Below, piece after piece: positions 1 to 6,691 of a stretch of 9,100 nucleotides of DNA. Under the pieces are notes generated by a model, which was not told where the DNA came from, searched no databases, and saw nothing but the letters and a program-made list of their open reading frames with translations. Each line of letters starts with the position of its first letter. The first letter of the stretch is position 1. Location of the stretch: positions 1-9,100 of the forward strand of contig JAISNB010000160.1 of assembly GCA_031276435.1 (NCBI GenBank), in the 5' to 3' direction. Made by a program: the position numbers and the translations under genes. Source of the DNA: Burkholderiaceae bacterium. Its GTDB lineage: Bacteria; Pseudomonadota; Gammaproteobacteria; Burkholderiales; Burkholderiaceae_C.

Positions 1-8
1 GGACGATC

Positions 9-518
9 ATGGTTTATACAACGCAATATGGGTCTCCAATCGGTCAGCTTTGGCTGGCAAGCGATGGCGAGCGCCTGATTGGTTTGTGGATGGAAGGGCA
101 AAAGTATTTTGGCGCTTCCGCGCCGGGCGTTTGGGTGCCCAAAGATGATTTGCCGGTTTTTGCCCAGATCAAGGCGTGGCTGGACGATTATTTTGCGGGC
201 GGGCGGCCCGCGCTTTCGGGGTTGCCTTTGGCGCTTCATGGCAGCGCGTTTCGCAAAATGGTTTGGGCGGTGCTGTGTGAGATTGCGTATGGGCAGACGA
301 CGACTTACGGCCAGATTGCCCAGGCGGTGGCACGGCGGATGAAGCGGCGCGGCGACGGCGGTATGCTCAGCCGGGCCGTGGGCGGGGCGGTGGGGCACAA
401 CCCTGTTTCCATCATTGTTCCGTGCCATCGCGTTTTGGGCAGCGATGGCGGTTTGACGGGTTACGCAGGCGGTTTGGAGCGAAAGGTGCACCTGCTCGCG
501 CTGGAGGGCGCGCGGTAG
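9..518 (+). CDS. ogt: Methylated-DNA-[protein]-cysteine S-methyltransferase (Ogt/MGMT family)
   Basis: This 169-residue cytoplasmic suicide repair protein transfers the alkyl group from O6-alkylguanine (and O4-alkylthymine) in DNA to its own cysteine. The active site is PCHRV with Cys139. It is preceded by an arginine-finger segment, SRAVGGAVGHNP (Arg122, Asn131), and followed by GGLTGYAGG, with the conserved Tyr152. The helix-turn-helix part, FRKMVW to TTTYGQIA, covers about residues 81-104. The short N-terminal domain lacks the zinc-binding and AraC parts of Ada, so this is the stand-alone Ogt form, of normal length. A basic insertion (about residues 109-118) sits before the arginine finger; together with the AVGGAVGHNP wording it resembles Firmicutes-type Ogt more than the usual proteobacterial form. 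That comparison is from memory. The ATG at 9 gives a complete N-terminus, but too little upstream sequence is present to judge its promoter. It converges on gyrB. Confidence 0.93.
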   Translation: MVYTTQYGSPIGQLWLASDGERLIGLWMEGQKYFGASAPGVWVPKDDLPVFAQIKAWLDDYFAGGRPALSGLPLALHGSAFRKMVWAVLCEIAYGQTTTYGQIAQAVARRMKRRGDGGMLSRAVGGAVGHNPVSIIVPCHRVLGSDGGLTGYAGGLERKVHLLALEGAR

Positions 519-552
519 CGGCGGCGTTGGGGCGCGACGCCTTAAAACCGGT

Positions 553-584
553 GCGGCGCACTGGTGGTGGTGGCGCTGCTTTTT
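553..584 (+). terminator. Rho-independent terminator after ogt
   Basis: GCGGCGC (553-559) pairs with GCGCTGC (573-579), a 7-bp GC-rich stem with one G-T pair and a 13-base loop, followed at once by TTTTT (580-584). It lies 35 bases after the ogt stop and before the gyrB end. A weaker stem with a 5-base loop precedes it (GGCGTTG 523-529 with CGACGCC 535-541). Read on the other strand the main stem is followed a few bases later by TTTT, so it may also stop gyrB transcripts. Confidence 0.6.
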
Positions 585-615
585 AGGGTAATTCCAGGCG
601 CGATGGATGGTTTGA

Positions 616-3303
616 TTACGCATCGATGTTGAGGGCGCGCAGGGCGTTGGTTTCGATGAAGTTGCGGCGGGGTTCTACCTCGTCTCCCATGAGTGTGGTG
701 AAGATGCGGTCGGCTTCGATGACGTCGTCGATTTGTACGCGCAGCAGGCGGCGCACTTGGGGGTCCATGGTGGTTTCCCAGAGTTGTTCGGGGTTCATTT
801 CGCCCAAGCCTTTGTAACGCTGGCGCGTGGTGGTGCGTTCGGCTTCGGCGATGAGCCATTGCATGGCCTGGCGGAAGTCGGTTGCGCGTTCCGCGCGCAT
901 TTTTTCGCCTTCGCCGCGCGTGACTTTGGCGCCTTCGCCGAGCAGGCCGCGGAAGGTGTGGGCCGCCTCGTGCAGGGCGGCGTAGTCGGCGCCGTGGACA
1001 AAGTCTTGCGCGATGACGCTGCTTTTGACGTTGCCGTGGTGGTGGCGGCTGATGCGCAGCAGGTGTTTGTCGGTGCGCGGGTCGGTTTCGCTGGTGACGG
1101 CGGGCGGGTGGCTGCTGGCCGGGTGGGCGTCCTGCAGGTGTTTTTGCAGGGCGGCGGCGCTGGCCTGGGCGGCGGCGGGATCGTCCAGGTTGAGGGCAAC
1201 GCCGTCGGCAATGGCGCGCAAGGCCTGGCCGTCCATGAAGGCGGAGAGGCGCTCGACGACGCTTTCGGCCAGTTGGTGTTTGCGGGCTAGTTCGGCCAGG
1301 GTGTCGCCGCTCAAGGTTTGCGGCTGTTCGCCGCCGGTGTGTACGGCGGCGTCCTTGAGGGCGATGCGCAGCAAAAAGGCGTCCAGCGCGGGGCTGTCCT
1401 TGAGGTACAGCTCTTCTTTGCCCGCCTTGACTTTGTAGAGCGGCGGTTGCGCGATGTAGATGTGGCCGCGTTCGACCAGTTCGGGCATTTGGCGGTAGAA
1501 GAAGGTCAGCAGCAGTGTGCGGATGTGGGCGCCGTCCACGTCGGCGTCGGTCATGATGATGACGCGGTGGTAGCGCAATTTGTCGATGTTGAAGTCGTCG
1601 GCGCCGCTTTTGCCGGAGTCGGCGGCGGTTTTGCCGATGCCGGTGCCCAGGGCGGTGATGAGGGTGACGATTTCGTTGCTGGTCAGCAATTTTTCGTAGC
1701 GCGCGCGTTCCACGTTGAGGATTTTTCCGCGCAGCGGCAGGATGGCCTGGAATTTGCGATCACGCCCCTGTTTGGCGCTGCCACCGGCGGAGTCGCCTTC
1801 GACGATGTAGACCTCGCTGAGTGTGGGGTCTTTTTCCTGGCAGTCGGCCAGTTTGCCGGGCAGGCCAAAGCCGTCGAGCACGCCTTTGCGGCGCGTCAGT
1901 TCGCGCGCTTTGCGGGCAGCTTCGCGCGCGCGCGCGGCTTCCACGATCTGGCCGCAGATGATTCTGGCGTCGTTGGGGCGCTCTTGCAAAAAGTCGGTCA
2001 GGGTTTTGGCCACAATGTCTTCGACCGGCGCGCGCACTTCGCTGCTGACCAGTTTGTCCTTGGTCTGGCTGCTGAATTTGGGTTCGGGCACTTTCACGCT
2101 GAGCACGGCGCACAGGCCTTCGCGCATGTCGTCACCGGTGACTTCGACTTTGGCTTTTTTTGCCAGTTCGTTTTGTTCGATGTATTTGCCGATGACGCGC
2201 GTCATGGCCGCGCGCAGGCCGGTCAGGTGGGTGCCGCCGTCGCGCTGCGGGATGTTGTTGGTAAAGCACAGCACCTGTTCGGTAAAGCCGTCGTTCCACT
2301 GCATGGCCACTTCCACGCCGATGCTGGTGCCGGCGATGCCGCCGTAGCTTTCGGCCGGGCGCTCGCCCGTGGCGCAGAAGGCGTTTGGGTGCAGCACTTT
2401 CTTGCTGCCGTTGATGAATTCCACAAAGCCCTTGACGCCACCAGCGCCAGAGAAGTCATCTTCCTTGCCGGTGCGCTCGTCCCGGAGGCGGATGCGCACG
2501 CCGTTGTTGAGAAAGCTCAGTTCACGCAGGCGCTTGCTGAGGATTTCGTAGTGGAAGTCGTGGTTTTCCTTGAAGATTTCGGTGTCGGGCAGAAAATGCA
2601 CTTCGGTGCCGCGCTTGTCGGTTTCGCCCGCAACGCGCATGGGCGATGTTTCGATGCCGCCATCGGCAGCCTTTTCGATCAAACGGTTTTGCACCACGCC
2701 GCGCGCGAATTCGAGCATGTGCGTTTTGCCGTCGCGGCGCACCGTCAGGCGCAGCCATTGCGAGAGCGCGTTCACGCAGCTAACGCCCACGCCGTGCAGG
2801 CCGCCCGATACCTTGTAGCTGTTCTGGTTGAATTTGCCGCCCGCGTGCAGTTCGGTCAGTGCGATTTCGGCGGCGCTGCGCCTGGGTTTGTGCTTGTCGT
2901 CGAGTTTGACGCCGGTGGGAATGCCGCGGCCATTGTCGGTCACGCTGACGGAGTTGTCGGCGTGGATGGTGACAACGATGTCGTCGCAGTGCCCGGCCAG
3001 CGCCTCGTCGATGGAGTTGTCCACCACTTCAAAGACCAAGTGGTGCAATCCGGTGCCGTCCGAGGTGTCGCCAATGTACATGCCGGGGCGCTTGCGCACC
3101 GCTTCCAGCCCTTCGAGGATCTGGATGGCGCCTTCGCCGTAGGCGCTGGCGGCGATACCGCCAGCAGACCCGACCGTTGCGGGGGCAGCAGCGTTTGCGG
3201 CAGGGGTCGCGGAGGCGATGCCTTGGCCGCTGACATCGACAAACTGGGTTTGTGGTTCGGGTTTGGGCTGCGGTTCAGGGGTGTTGCTGGCGTCGTCTGT
3301 CAT
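616..3303 (-). CDS. gyrB: DNA gyrase subunit B
   Basis: This is the ATPase subunit of DNA gyrase (with GyrA, encoded elsewhere), which introduces negative supercoils ahead of replication and transcription. In order it shows: a GHKL ATPase domain with EVVDNSIDEA (Glu92 as general base, Asn96), DNGRGIP (123-129), GGLHGVG (167-173) and the transducer QTK loop (413-415); a TOPRIM domain with EGDSAGGSA (502-510) and DADVDGAHI (586-594, metal-binding aspartates); the Gram-negative insertion (about 640-820); and the C-terminal tail with RYKGLGEMNPEQLWETTM (829-846). At 895 residues it is longer than the 804 of E. coli GyrB. Part of the excess is an Ala/Pro-rich N-terminal extension of about 54 residues before YGEGAIQILEG. 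No other in-frame ATG or GTG occurs before the conserved core, so this start is effectively forced. The ribosome binding site is weak (GAGA in CGAGATTTGCC). The gene follows dnaN with a 90-base gap. Confidence 0.98.
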   Translation of the reverse strand: MTDDASNTPEPQPKPEPQTQFVDVSGQGIASATPAANAAAPATVGSAGGIAASAYGEGAIQILEGLEAVRKRPGMYIGDTSDGTGLHHLVFEVVDNSIDEALAGHCDDIVVTIHADNSVSVTDNGRGIPTGVKLDDKHKPRRSAAEIALTELHAGGKFNQNSYKVSGGLHGVGVSCVNALSQWLRLTVRRDGKTHMLEFARGVVQNRLIEKAADGGIETSPMRVAGETDKRGTEVHFLPDTEIFKENHDFHYEILSKRLRELSFLNNGVRIRLRDERTGKEDDFSGAGGVKGFVEFINGSKKVLHPNAFCATGERPAESYGGIAGTSIGVEVAMQWNDGFTEQVLCFTNNIPQRDGGTHLTGLRAAMTRVIGKYIEQNELAKKAKVEVTGDDMREGLCAVLSVKVPEPKFSSQTKDKLVSSEVRAPVEDIVAKTLTDFLQERPNDARIICGQIVEAARAREAARKARELTRRKGVLDGFGLPGKLADCQEKDPTLSEVYIVEGDSAGGSAKQGRDRKFQAILPLRGKILNVERARYEKLLTSNEIVTLITALGTGIGKTAADSGKSGADDFNIDKLRYHRVIIMTDADVDGAHIRTLLLTFFYRQMPELVERGHIYIAQPPLYKVKAGKEELYLKDSPALDAFLLRIALKDAAVHTGGEQPQTLSGDTLAELARKHQLAESVVERLSAFMDGQALRAIADGVALNLDDPAAAQASAAALQKHLQDAHPASSHPPAVTSETDPRTDKHLLRISRHHHGNVKSSVIAQDFVHGADYAALHEAAHTFRGLLGEGAKVTRGEGEKMRAERATDFRQAMQWLIAEAERTTTRQRYKGLGEMNPEQLWETTMDPQVRRLLRVQIDDVIEADRIFTTLMGDEVEPRRNFIETNALRALNIDA

Positions 3304-3339
3304 GGCAAATCTCGAAGGGGGCTGGTCTTTTGAAGCTCA

Positions 3340-3361
3340 AAACCCGCCGTGGGGCGGGTTT
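3340..3361 (-). terminator. Stem-loop terminator or attenuator between dnaN and gyrB
   Basis: A perfect 9-bp inverted repeat (arms 3340-3348 and 3353-3361, loop of 4) lies 32 bases downstream of the dnaN stop and 36 bases upstream of the gyrB start. On the gyrB-sense strand the stem ends in GGCGGGTTTTGAGC, a short run of four T. It could end most dnaN messages, or act as an internal attenuator that lets part of the transcription enter gyrB. The short T run makes full termination uncertain. Confidence 0.6.
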
Positions 3362-3393
3362 GGCGCATTGAGGCGGCAAGAAATGCGGGCGGT

Positions 3394-4521
3394 TCAAATG
3401 CGCATGGGCATGACCACGTATTTGAAGGTGGCGTTGTCCGGAATGGTGATCAGCGCGGAACTGTTGGCGTCTTGCAGTTCGATGCGCACCATCTCCTGGC
3501 TCATGTTGTTGAGCGCGTCGATCAGGTAGGTGACGTTAAAGCCGATCTCTATGCTGTCGCCACTGTAGTCGATGTCCAACTCGTCCGTGGCTTCTTCCTG
3601 CTCGGCGTTGCTGGCGGCCACGCGCAGCGTGCCCGGTTCGACGCTCAGGCGCACGCCCTTGAACTTCTCGCTGGTCAAAATGGCGGTGCGCTGCAAACTG
3701 GCGTGCAGCGGCGCGCGGCCCAGCGTGAAACCGTTCTTGTGGTTCTTGGGGATGACGCGGTTGTAATCGGGGAATTTGCCTTCGACCAGTTTGGTCACGA
3801 ACTCCAGCGCGCCAAAGCTGAACTTGGCCTGGTTGCTGGCAAAGCGCATTTCAATGGCGGGCGCGCTCTGGCCCTCGGGCGTGCTGGCATCCGAGAGCAG
3901 GCGCTGCAACTCCTGCACCGTTTTGCGCGGCAGGATGACCTCTTGCTTGGGCACCTGGACATCCAGCGTGGCGCTGGCAAAGGCCAGCCGGTGCCCGTCG
4001 GTGGCGACCAGGCTCAGGGTGTTGCCTTCGGCCACGAACAGGATGCCATTGAGGTAGTAGCGAATGTCGTGCACCGCCATGGCAAAGGCCACCTGGTCGA
4101 GCAGGTTCTTGAGGATTTTCTCGGGCACGCTGAAGGCCGGGCCAAAGCTGGCTGCCTCTTGCACCAGCGGGAAGTCTTCGGCGGGCAACGTTTGCAGGGT
4201 GAAACGGCTCTTGCCGCCCTTGAGAATCAGCTTGGACTGGCTGGCCTCCAGACTGACGGTCTGATCGGCTGGCATGGTGCGCAAGATGTCGATGAGCTTG
4301 CGAATGCCCACGGTGGTGGCAAACACGCCATCGGCGCCGTCCAGTTCGGCCTGAGTGCGAATCTGGATTTCCAGATCGCTGGTGGTCAACTCGATGCTTG
4401 CGCCATTCTTGCGCAGCAGCACATTGGCCAGCACGGGCAACGTGTGGCGGCGCTCCACAATGCCCGATACAGACTGAAGCACGGACAGCAGCTTGTCTTG
4501 GGTGCTCTTCAGTACGATCAT
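3394..4521 (-). CDS. dnaN: DNA polymerase III subunit beta (sliding clamp)
   Basis: This is the ring-shaped processivity clamp. It dimerises around DNA and tethers Pol III and other clamp-binding proteins, and it stimulates inactivation of DnaA-ATP through Hda. The protein has 375 residues against 366 in E. coli, in three repeated clamp domains of about 125 residues each. Family segments seen are RRHTLPVLANVL (24-35), DGHRLA (175-180), FPDYNRVIP (250-258) and the C-terminal MPMRI (371-375), which forms part of the hydrophobic peptide-binding cleft. The start is secure: GAGGAAGG lies just upstream of the ATG. The gene lies between dnaA and gyrB, the standard bacterial order. The 175-base gap from dnaA is long for a tight operon and leaves room for a separate promoter. 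Confidence 0.98.
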   Translation of the reverse strand: MIVLKSTQDKLLSVLQSVSGIVERRHTLPVLANVLLRKNGASIELTTSDLEIQIRTQAELDGADGVFATTVGIRKLIDILRTMPADQTVSLEASQSKLILKGGKSRFTLQTLPAEDFPLVQEAASFGPAFSVPEKILKNLLDQVAFAMAVHDIRYYLNGILFVAEGNTLSLVATDGHRLAFASATLDVQVPKQEVILPRKTVQELQRLLSDASTPEGQSAPAIEMRFASNQAKFSFGALEFVTKLVEGKFPDYNRVIPKNHKNGFTLGRAPLHASLQRTAILTSEKFKGVRLSVEPGTLRVAASNAEQEEATDELDIDYSGDSIEIGFNVTYLIDALNNMSQEMVRIELQDANSSALITIPDNATFKYVVMPMRI

Positions 4522-4522
4522 G

Positions 4523-4530
4523 CCTTCCTC
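4523..4530 (-). promoter_or_regulatory. Strong ribosome binding site of dnaN
   Basis: Read on the minus strand, GAGGAAGG ends one base before the dnaN ATG, with the AGGA core about five bases from it. It is the clearest Shine-Dalgarno sequence in the window; dnaA, gyrB, the MFS gene and ssb all have weak or no recognisable site. It fixes the dnaN start. Confidence 0.75.
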
Positions 4531-4595
4531 GCTTTTACAACAGTTGGTTCAATACGTGTGGGTGGGGTGGCTGGGCGGGCCTTGCCTACGCCAGA

Positions 4596-4625
4596 GCGCG
4601 CTTTGCGCGCGACGCGCAATTTGCG
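4596..4625. repeat. Chain of overlapping inverted repeats in the dnaA-dnaN gap
   Basis: Three inverted repeats share arms. GCGCGC (4596-4601) pairs with GCGCGC (4605-4610). TTGCGCG (4603-4609) pairs with CGCGCAA (4613-4619). CGCAA (4615-4619) pairs with TTGCG (4621-4625). Only some can form at once, so an RNA read from dnaA into dnaN could fold in alternative ways. No T run follows on either strand, so this is not a standard terminator. Low-complexity GC sequence could give this by chance. Confidence 0.45.
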
Positions 4626-4696
4626 GCCCAACCGCCAGTGGCCTATTGTCGCCGCTTTTTGACCGGGATTTTGATGACACCGGGCGCGCCGCCGCT

Positions 4697-6121
4697 TCAG
4701 CCCTTGAGGGTTTGCTCCAGCACGTGCAGTTGCTGGTTCAGCTCGGTGTTTTGCTGGCGCTCGCCCGCAATCTTGCGCACCGCGTGCAGCACCGTGGTGT
4801 GGTCGCGCCCGCCAAAGAGTTCGCCGATTTCGGGCAGGCTTTTTTGCGTCAGTTCCTTGGCCAGGTACATGGCAATCTGGCGCGGCCGGGCAATGCTGGC
4901 CGGGCGCTTCTTGCTGTACATGTCCGAGACCTTGAGCTTGAAGTATTCGGCCACCGTTTTCTGGATGTTCTCGACGCCGATCTGCCGGTTCTGGATGGAC
5001 AGCAAATCGCGCAGGGCCTCGCGCGCCAGCGCAATGGAAATCTCCTTCTGGTTGAAGCGCGAGTAGGCCAGAATTTTGCGCAGCGCGCCTTCCAGCTCGC
5101 GCACGTTGGAGCGCACGTTCTTGGCCACAAAAAAGGCCACCTCTTCGGGCATGTCGGCGCCCTCGCTGGCCGCCTTGTTGATCAGAATGGCCACGCGCAT
5201 CTCCAGCTCGGGAGGCTCCAGCGCCACGGTCAGGCCCGAATCAAAGCGCGAAATCAGGCGCTCGTGAATGTCCGCCAGCCCCTTGGGATAGGTGTCGCTG
5301 GTCATCACGATGTGGCTCTTCTTGGCCAGCAGGGCCTCGAAGGCGTTGAAAAACTCCTCCTGCGTGCGATCCTTGTTGGCGAAGAACTGCACATCGTCGA
5401 TCAGCAGCAAATCCAGCGAATGGTATTTGTCCTTGAACTGGTCGAACGCCTTGCGCTGGTAGGCCTTGACCACATCCGAGACGAATTGCTCAGCATGGAT
5501 GTAGAGAACCCGGGCCTCGGGGCGCATTTGCAGCAACTGGTTGCCCACGGCGTGCATCAGGTGGGTCTTGCCCAGGCCCACGCCGCCATAGACAAACAGC
5601 GGGTTGTACAGCACGCCGGGCGAGCCTGCCACATGCAGGGCCGCGGCGCGCGCCATGCGGTTGGCCGAGCCTTCCACCAGCGTGGCGAAAGTAAGCGCCG
5701 GATTGAGCCGGTTGCGGTAGCCTTGCGGTTCGGGCGCGACCGCATCGGCCATGGCGGAATCGGGTTGCGCGCGCACCGCGTCAAAAGCATCTGGCTTTTG
5801 CTGAAATACAGGTTTTACAGGCTCTGCACGCGGAGTGATCGTTAACTCCACAAAAACGGGCCGCCCCTCCAGACGCTCCAGAATGGCGGCGATCTTGCCT
5901 GCGTATTGCGCGCGCACCCAATCGAGTTTGAAGCGGTTGGCCACCTGCACCGTAAGTTTGGAACTGTCTTGCGCAAGCTGCGCAGTCAGGGGTTTGATCC
6001 AGGTGTTGAACTGCTGCACGGGTACCTCCTGGGCCAGTTTGTCAAGGCAGGCCTGCCAAAGGTCCGGGTTGCCTGGGGTGGCGCTGGCAAGGGCCACGCG
6101 GTCGGTCTCAATCTCTGGCAT
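4697..6121 (-). CDS. dnaA: Chromosomal replication initiator protein DnaA
   Basis: DnaA is the AAA+ ATPase that binds DnaA boxes at oriC, opens the duplex and loads the DnaB helicase. The protein has 474 residues, a normal length. Domain I covers about 1-95 (LWQACLDKLAQEVPVQQFNTW, helicase and DiaA-type contacts). A variable linker follows (about 96-135). The AAA+ domain III holds Walker A GGVGLGKTH (179-187), Walker B LLLIDDVQF (238-246), sensor 1 MTSD (273-276), the arginine finger in ERLISRFDSG (Arg292) and sensor 2 NVRELEGAL (Arg341). Domain IV ends in the DNA-binding signature GGRDHTTVLHAVRKI (437-451). The ATG at 6121 gives the expected N-terminus, though only a weak ribosome binding site precedes it. 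A promoter with an overlapping DnaA-box-like site lies about 50-75 bases upstream, which fits autoregulation. Confidence 0.98.
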   Translation of the reverse strand: MPEIETDRVALASATPGNPDLWQACLDKLAQEVPVQQFNTWIKPLTAQLAQDSSKLTVQVANRFKLDWVRAQYAGKIAAILERLEGRPVFVELTITPRAEPVKPVFQQKPDAFDAVRAQPDSAMADAVAPEPQGYRNRLNPALTFATLVEGSANRMARAAALHVAGSPGVLYNPLFVYGGVGLGKTHLMHAVGNQLLQMRPEARVLYIHAEQFVSDVVKAYQRKAFDQFKDKYHSLDLLLIDDVQFFANKDRTQEEFFNAFEALLAKKSHIVMTSDTYPKGLADIHERLISRFDSGLTVALEPPELEMRVAILINKAASEGADMPEEVAFFVAKNVRSNVRELEGALRKILAYSRFNQKEISIALAREALRDLLSIQNRQIGVENIQKTVAEYFKLKVSDMYSKKRPASIARPRQIAMYLAKELTQKSLPEIGELFGGRDHTTVLHAVRKIAGERQQNTELNQQLHVLEQTLKG

Positions 6122-6137
6122 AGGGGGTGCTCGAAGC

Positions 6138-6146
6138 TGTGGGCAA
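6138..6146 (-). promoter_or_regulatory. Weak DnaA-box-like site in the dnaA leader
   Basis: On the minus strand this reads TTGCCCACA, which differs from the consensus TTATCCACA at two positions. It lies 17 bases upstream of the dnaA start codon and downstream of the predicted promoter. It faces the opposite way to the better box at 6188-6196. Binding is an inference; a two-mismatch site alone would not be convincing. Confidence 0.4.
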
Positions 6147-6168
6147 CTGGGTCAAAGCAAGACTGCCG

Positions 6169-6197
6169 ATTGTAGTGAAACCGCAAGTTGTCCACAA
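6169..6197 (-). promoter_or_regulatory. Sigma-70 promoter of dnaA
   Basis: Read on the minus strand, TTGTGG (-35, 6197-6192) and TACAAT (-10, 6174-6169) are separated by exactly 17 bases. TACAAT matches the -10 consensus at five of six positions and the -35 at four of six. Transcription would start near 6162, giving a leader of about 40 bases before the dnaA ATG. It is the best-looking promoter in the window. Confidence 0.65.
6188..6196 (+). promoter_or_regulatory. DnaA box overlapping the dnaA -35 element
   Basis: TTGTCCACA differs from TTATCCACA at one position. It overlaps the -35 hexamer of the predicted dnaA promoter, so bound DnaA would be expected to block RNA polymerase, the classical autorepression arrangement. 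It could also be part of an origin. No perfect consensus box was found in the spacer. Confidence 0.6.
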
Positions 6198-6275
6198 GCG
6201 CCGGCAAGCGCCCGCGGCGGACAGGTGAACGCGCTTGCAGCGTCCTCTGCCTCGGGGGAGCCGCTGATCAACCGC

Positions 6276-6378
6276 CATTGCGAGGGGATTCAGGCCCGCA
6301 GTAATCCAGTCTCCGATGTTTTTGATGGCCGAGACCCTTGACTTCATGGATTGCCACGTCGCTACGCTTCTCGCAATG
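6276..6378. repeat. Dispersed inverted-repeat element (CATTGCGAG...GCAATCCA type)
   Basis: The two ends are inverted copies: CATTGCGAG at 6276-6284 on the plus strand, and the same CATTGCGAG read inward from 6378 on the minus strand. About 15-16 bases further in, both arms carry a second block (GTAATCCAG at 6301-6309; GCAATCCATG on the minus strand). The right arm is well preserved (minus strand 6378-6337); the left arm keeps only its end blocks. Elements of this kind are widespread non-coding bacterial repeats whose translation gives the familiar phantom peptide 'VIARSxATxQS'. Here the minus strand gives VIARSVATWQS. A second copy of the right arm lies at 8626-8665. Confidence 0.75.
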
Positions 6379-6691
6379 ACGGAGATTAGGGATTTGTTCC
6401 TGTGGCGAGGATCAAGAACACCCATGTGCCGCTTTTGCCCATCGCACGCGCCTGTTTGGCAAAGCACCCTGAGCGCAGCGCGGCAGCGGCGTTGGTTTGG
6501 CGACGGTTGGCCTGGCGCGGCAAAAGTGTGCGCTGGCATCGCGGGCAACGTCCCTGCCCGCACCCGCACCGGCCAAAAACCCGCCCGGCATCAGGGCTGT
6601 CGGGCATTGCGCGCACCAATCAAAGACAATACGGCATCGTTTTTGAACCGGCACGCGGCGCGCGCGTGGCGCTGGTTGCCTTCGTTTTTCC

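Larger units (their letters stand above)
6122..6691. other. dnaA-MFS spacer; candidate oriC or origin remnant
   Basis: This 570-base stretch between divergent genes holds no convincing gene. Its dnaA-proximal part has the promoter and both DnaA-box-like sites, a near-perfect tandem 10-mer (6195-6204 and 6205-6214) and an 8-bp inverted repeat (GCAAGCGC 6204-6211 with GCGCTTGC 6231-6238). The middle holds the dispersed repeat element (6276-6378). The right part (about 6400-6690) is GC-rich, with a 7-bp stem (GCGGGCA 6541-6547 with TGCCCGC 6555-6561) and no T run. Genes on both sides point away from it, as expected at a bidirectional origin. Against this, I find only two imperfect boxes and no marked AT-rich unwinding tract, and the usual rpmH neighbour is missing. 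Origin status is therefore tentative. Confidence 0.4.

Noticed and set aside
600..2200. G excess on the plus strand within gyrB (74 G to 48 C in rows 1141-1260 and 1561-1620), opposite to what a leading-strand gene should show
   Set aside because: The coding strand uses many Ala codons of the GCC type and other C-ending codons there, which is enough to explain it; three rows are too small a sample for a skew argument.
1318..3333. A 671-codon open frame on the plus strand opposite gyrB
   Set aside because: It is the mirror of a certain GyrB gene. High GC and few stop-generating codons in one antisense frame explain its length; its translation is repetitive in Ala, Val, Phe and Gly with no known domain.
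3349..5845. Two further long plus-strand frames (3349-4662 and 4493-5845) opposite dnaN and dnaA
   Set aside because: They are antisense shadows of well-identified genes, show no domain of their own and lie in the same kind of antisense frame as the one opposite gyrB.
6541..6561. Stem GCGGGCA/TGCCCGC as a terminator
   Set aside because: No T run follows on either strand and no gene ends nearby.
6108..6569. A 153-codon minus-strand frame overlapping the dnaA start
   Set aside because: Its middle encodes VIARSVATWQS, the well-known phantom peptide of a non-coding repeat, and it runs through the dnaA promoter and start.
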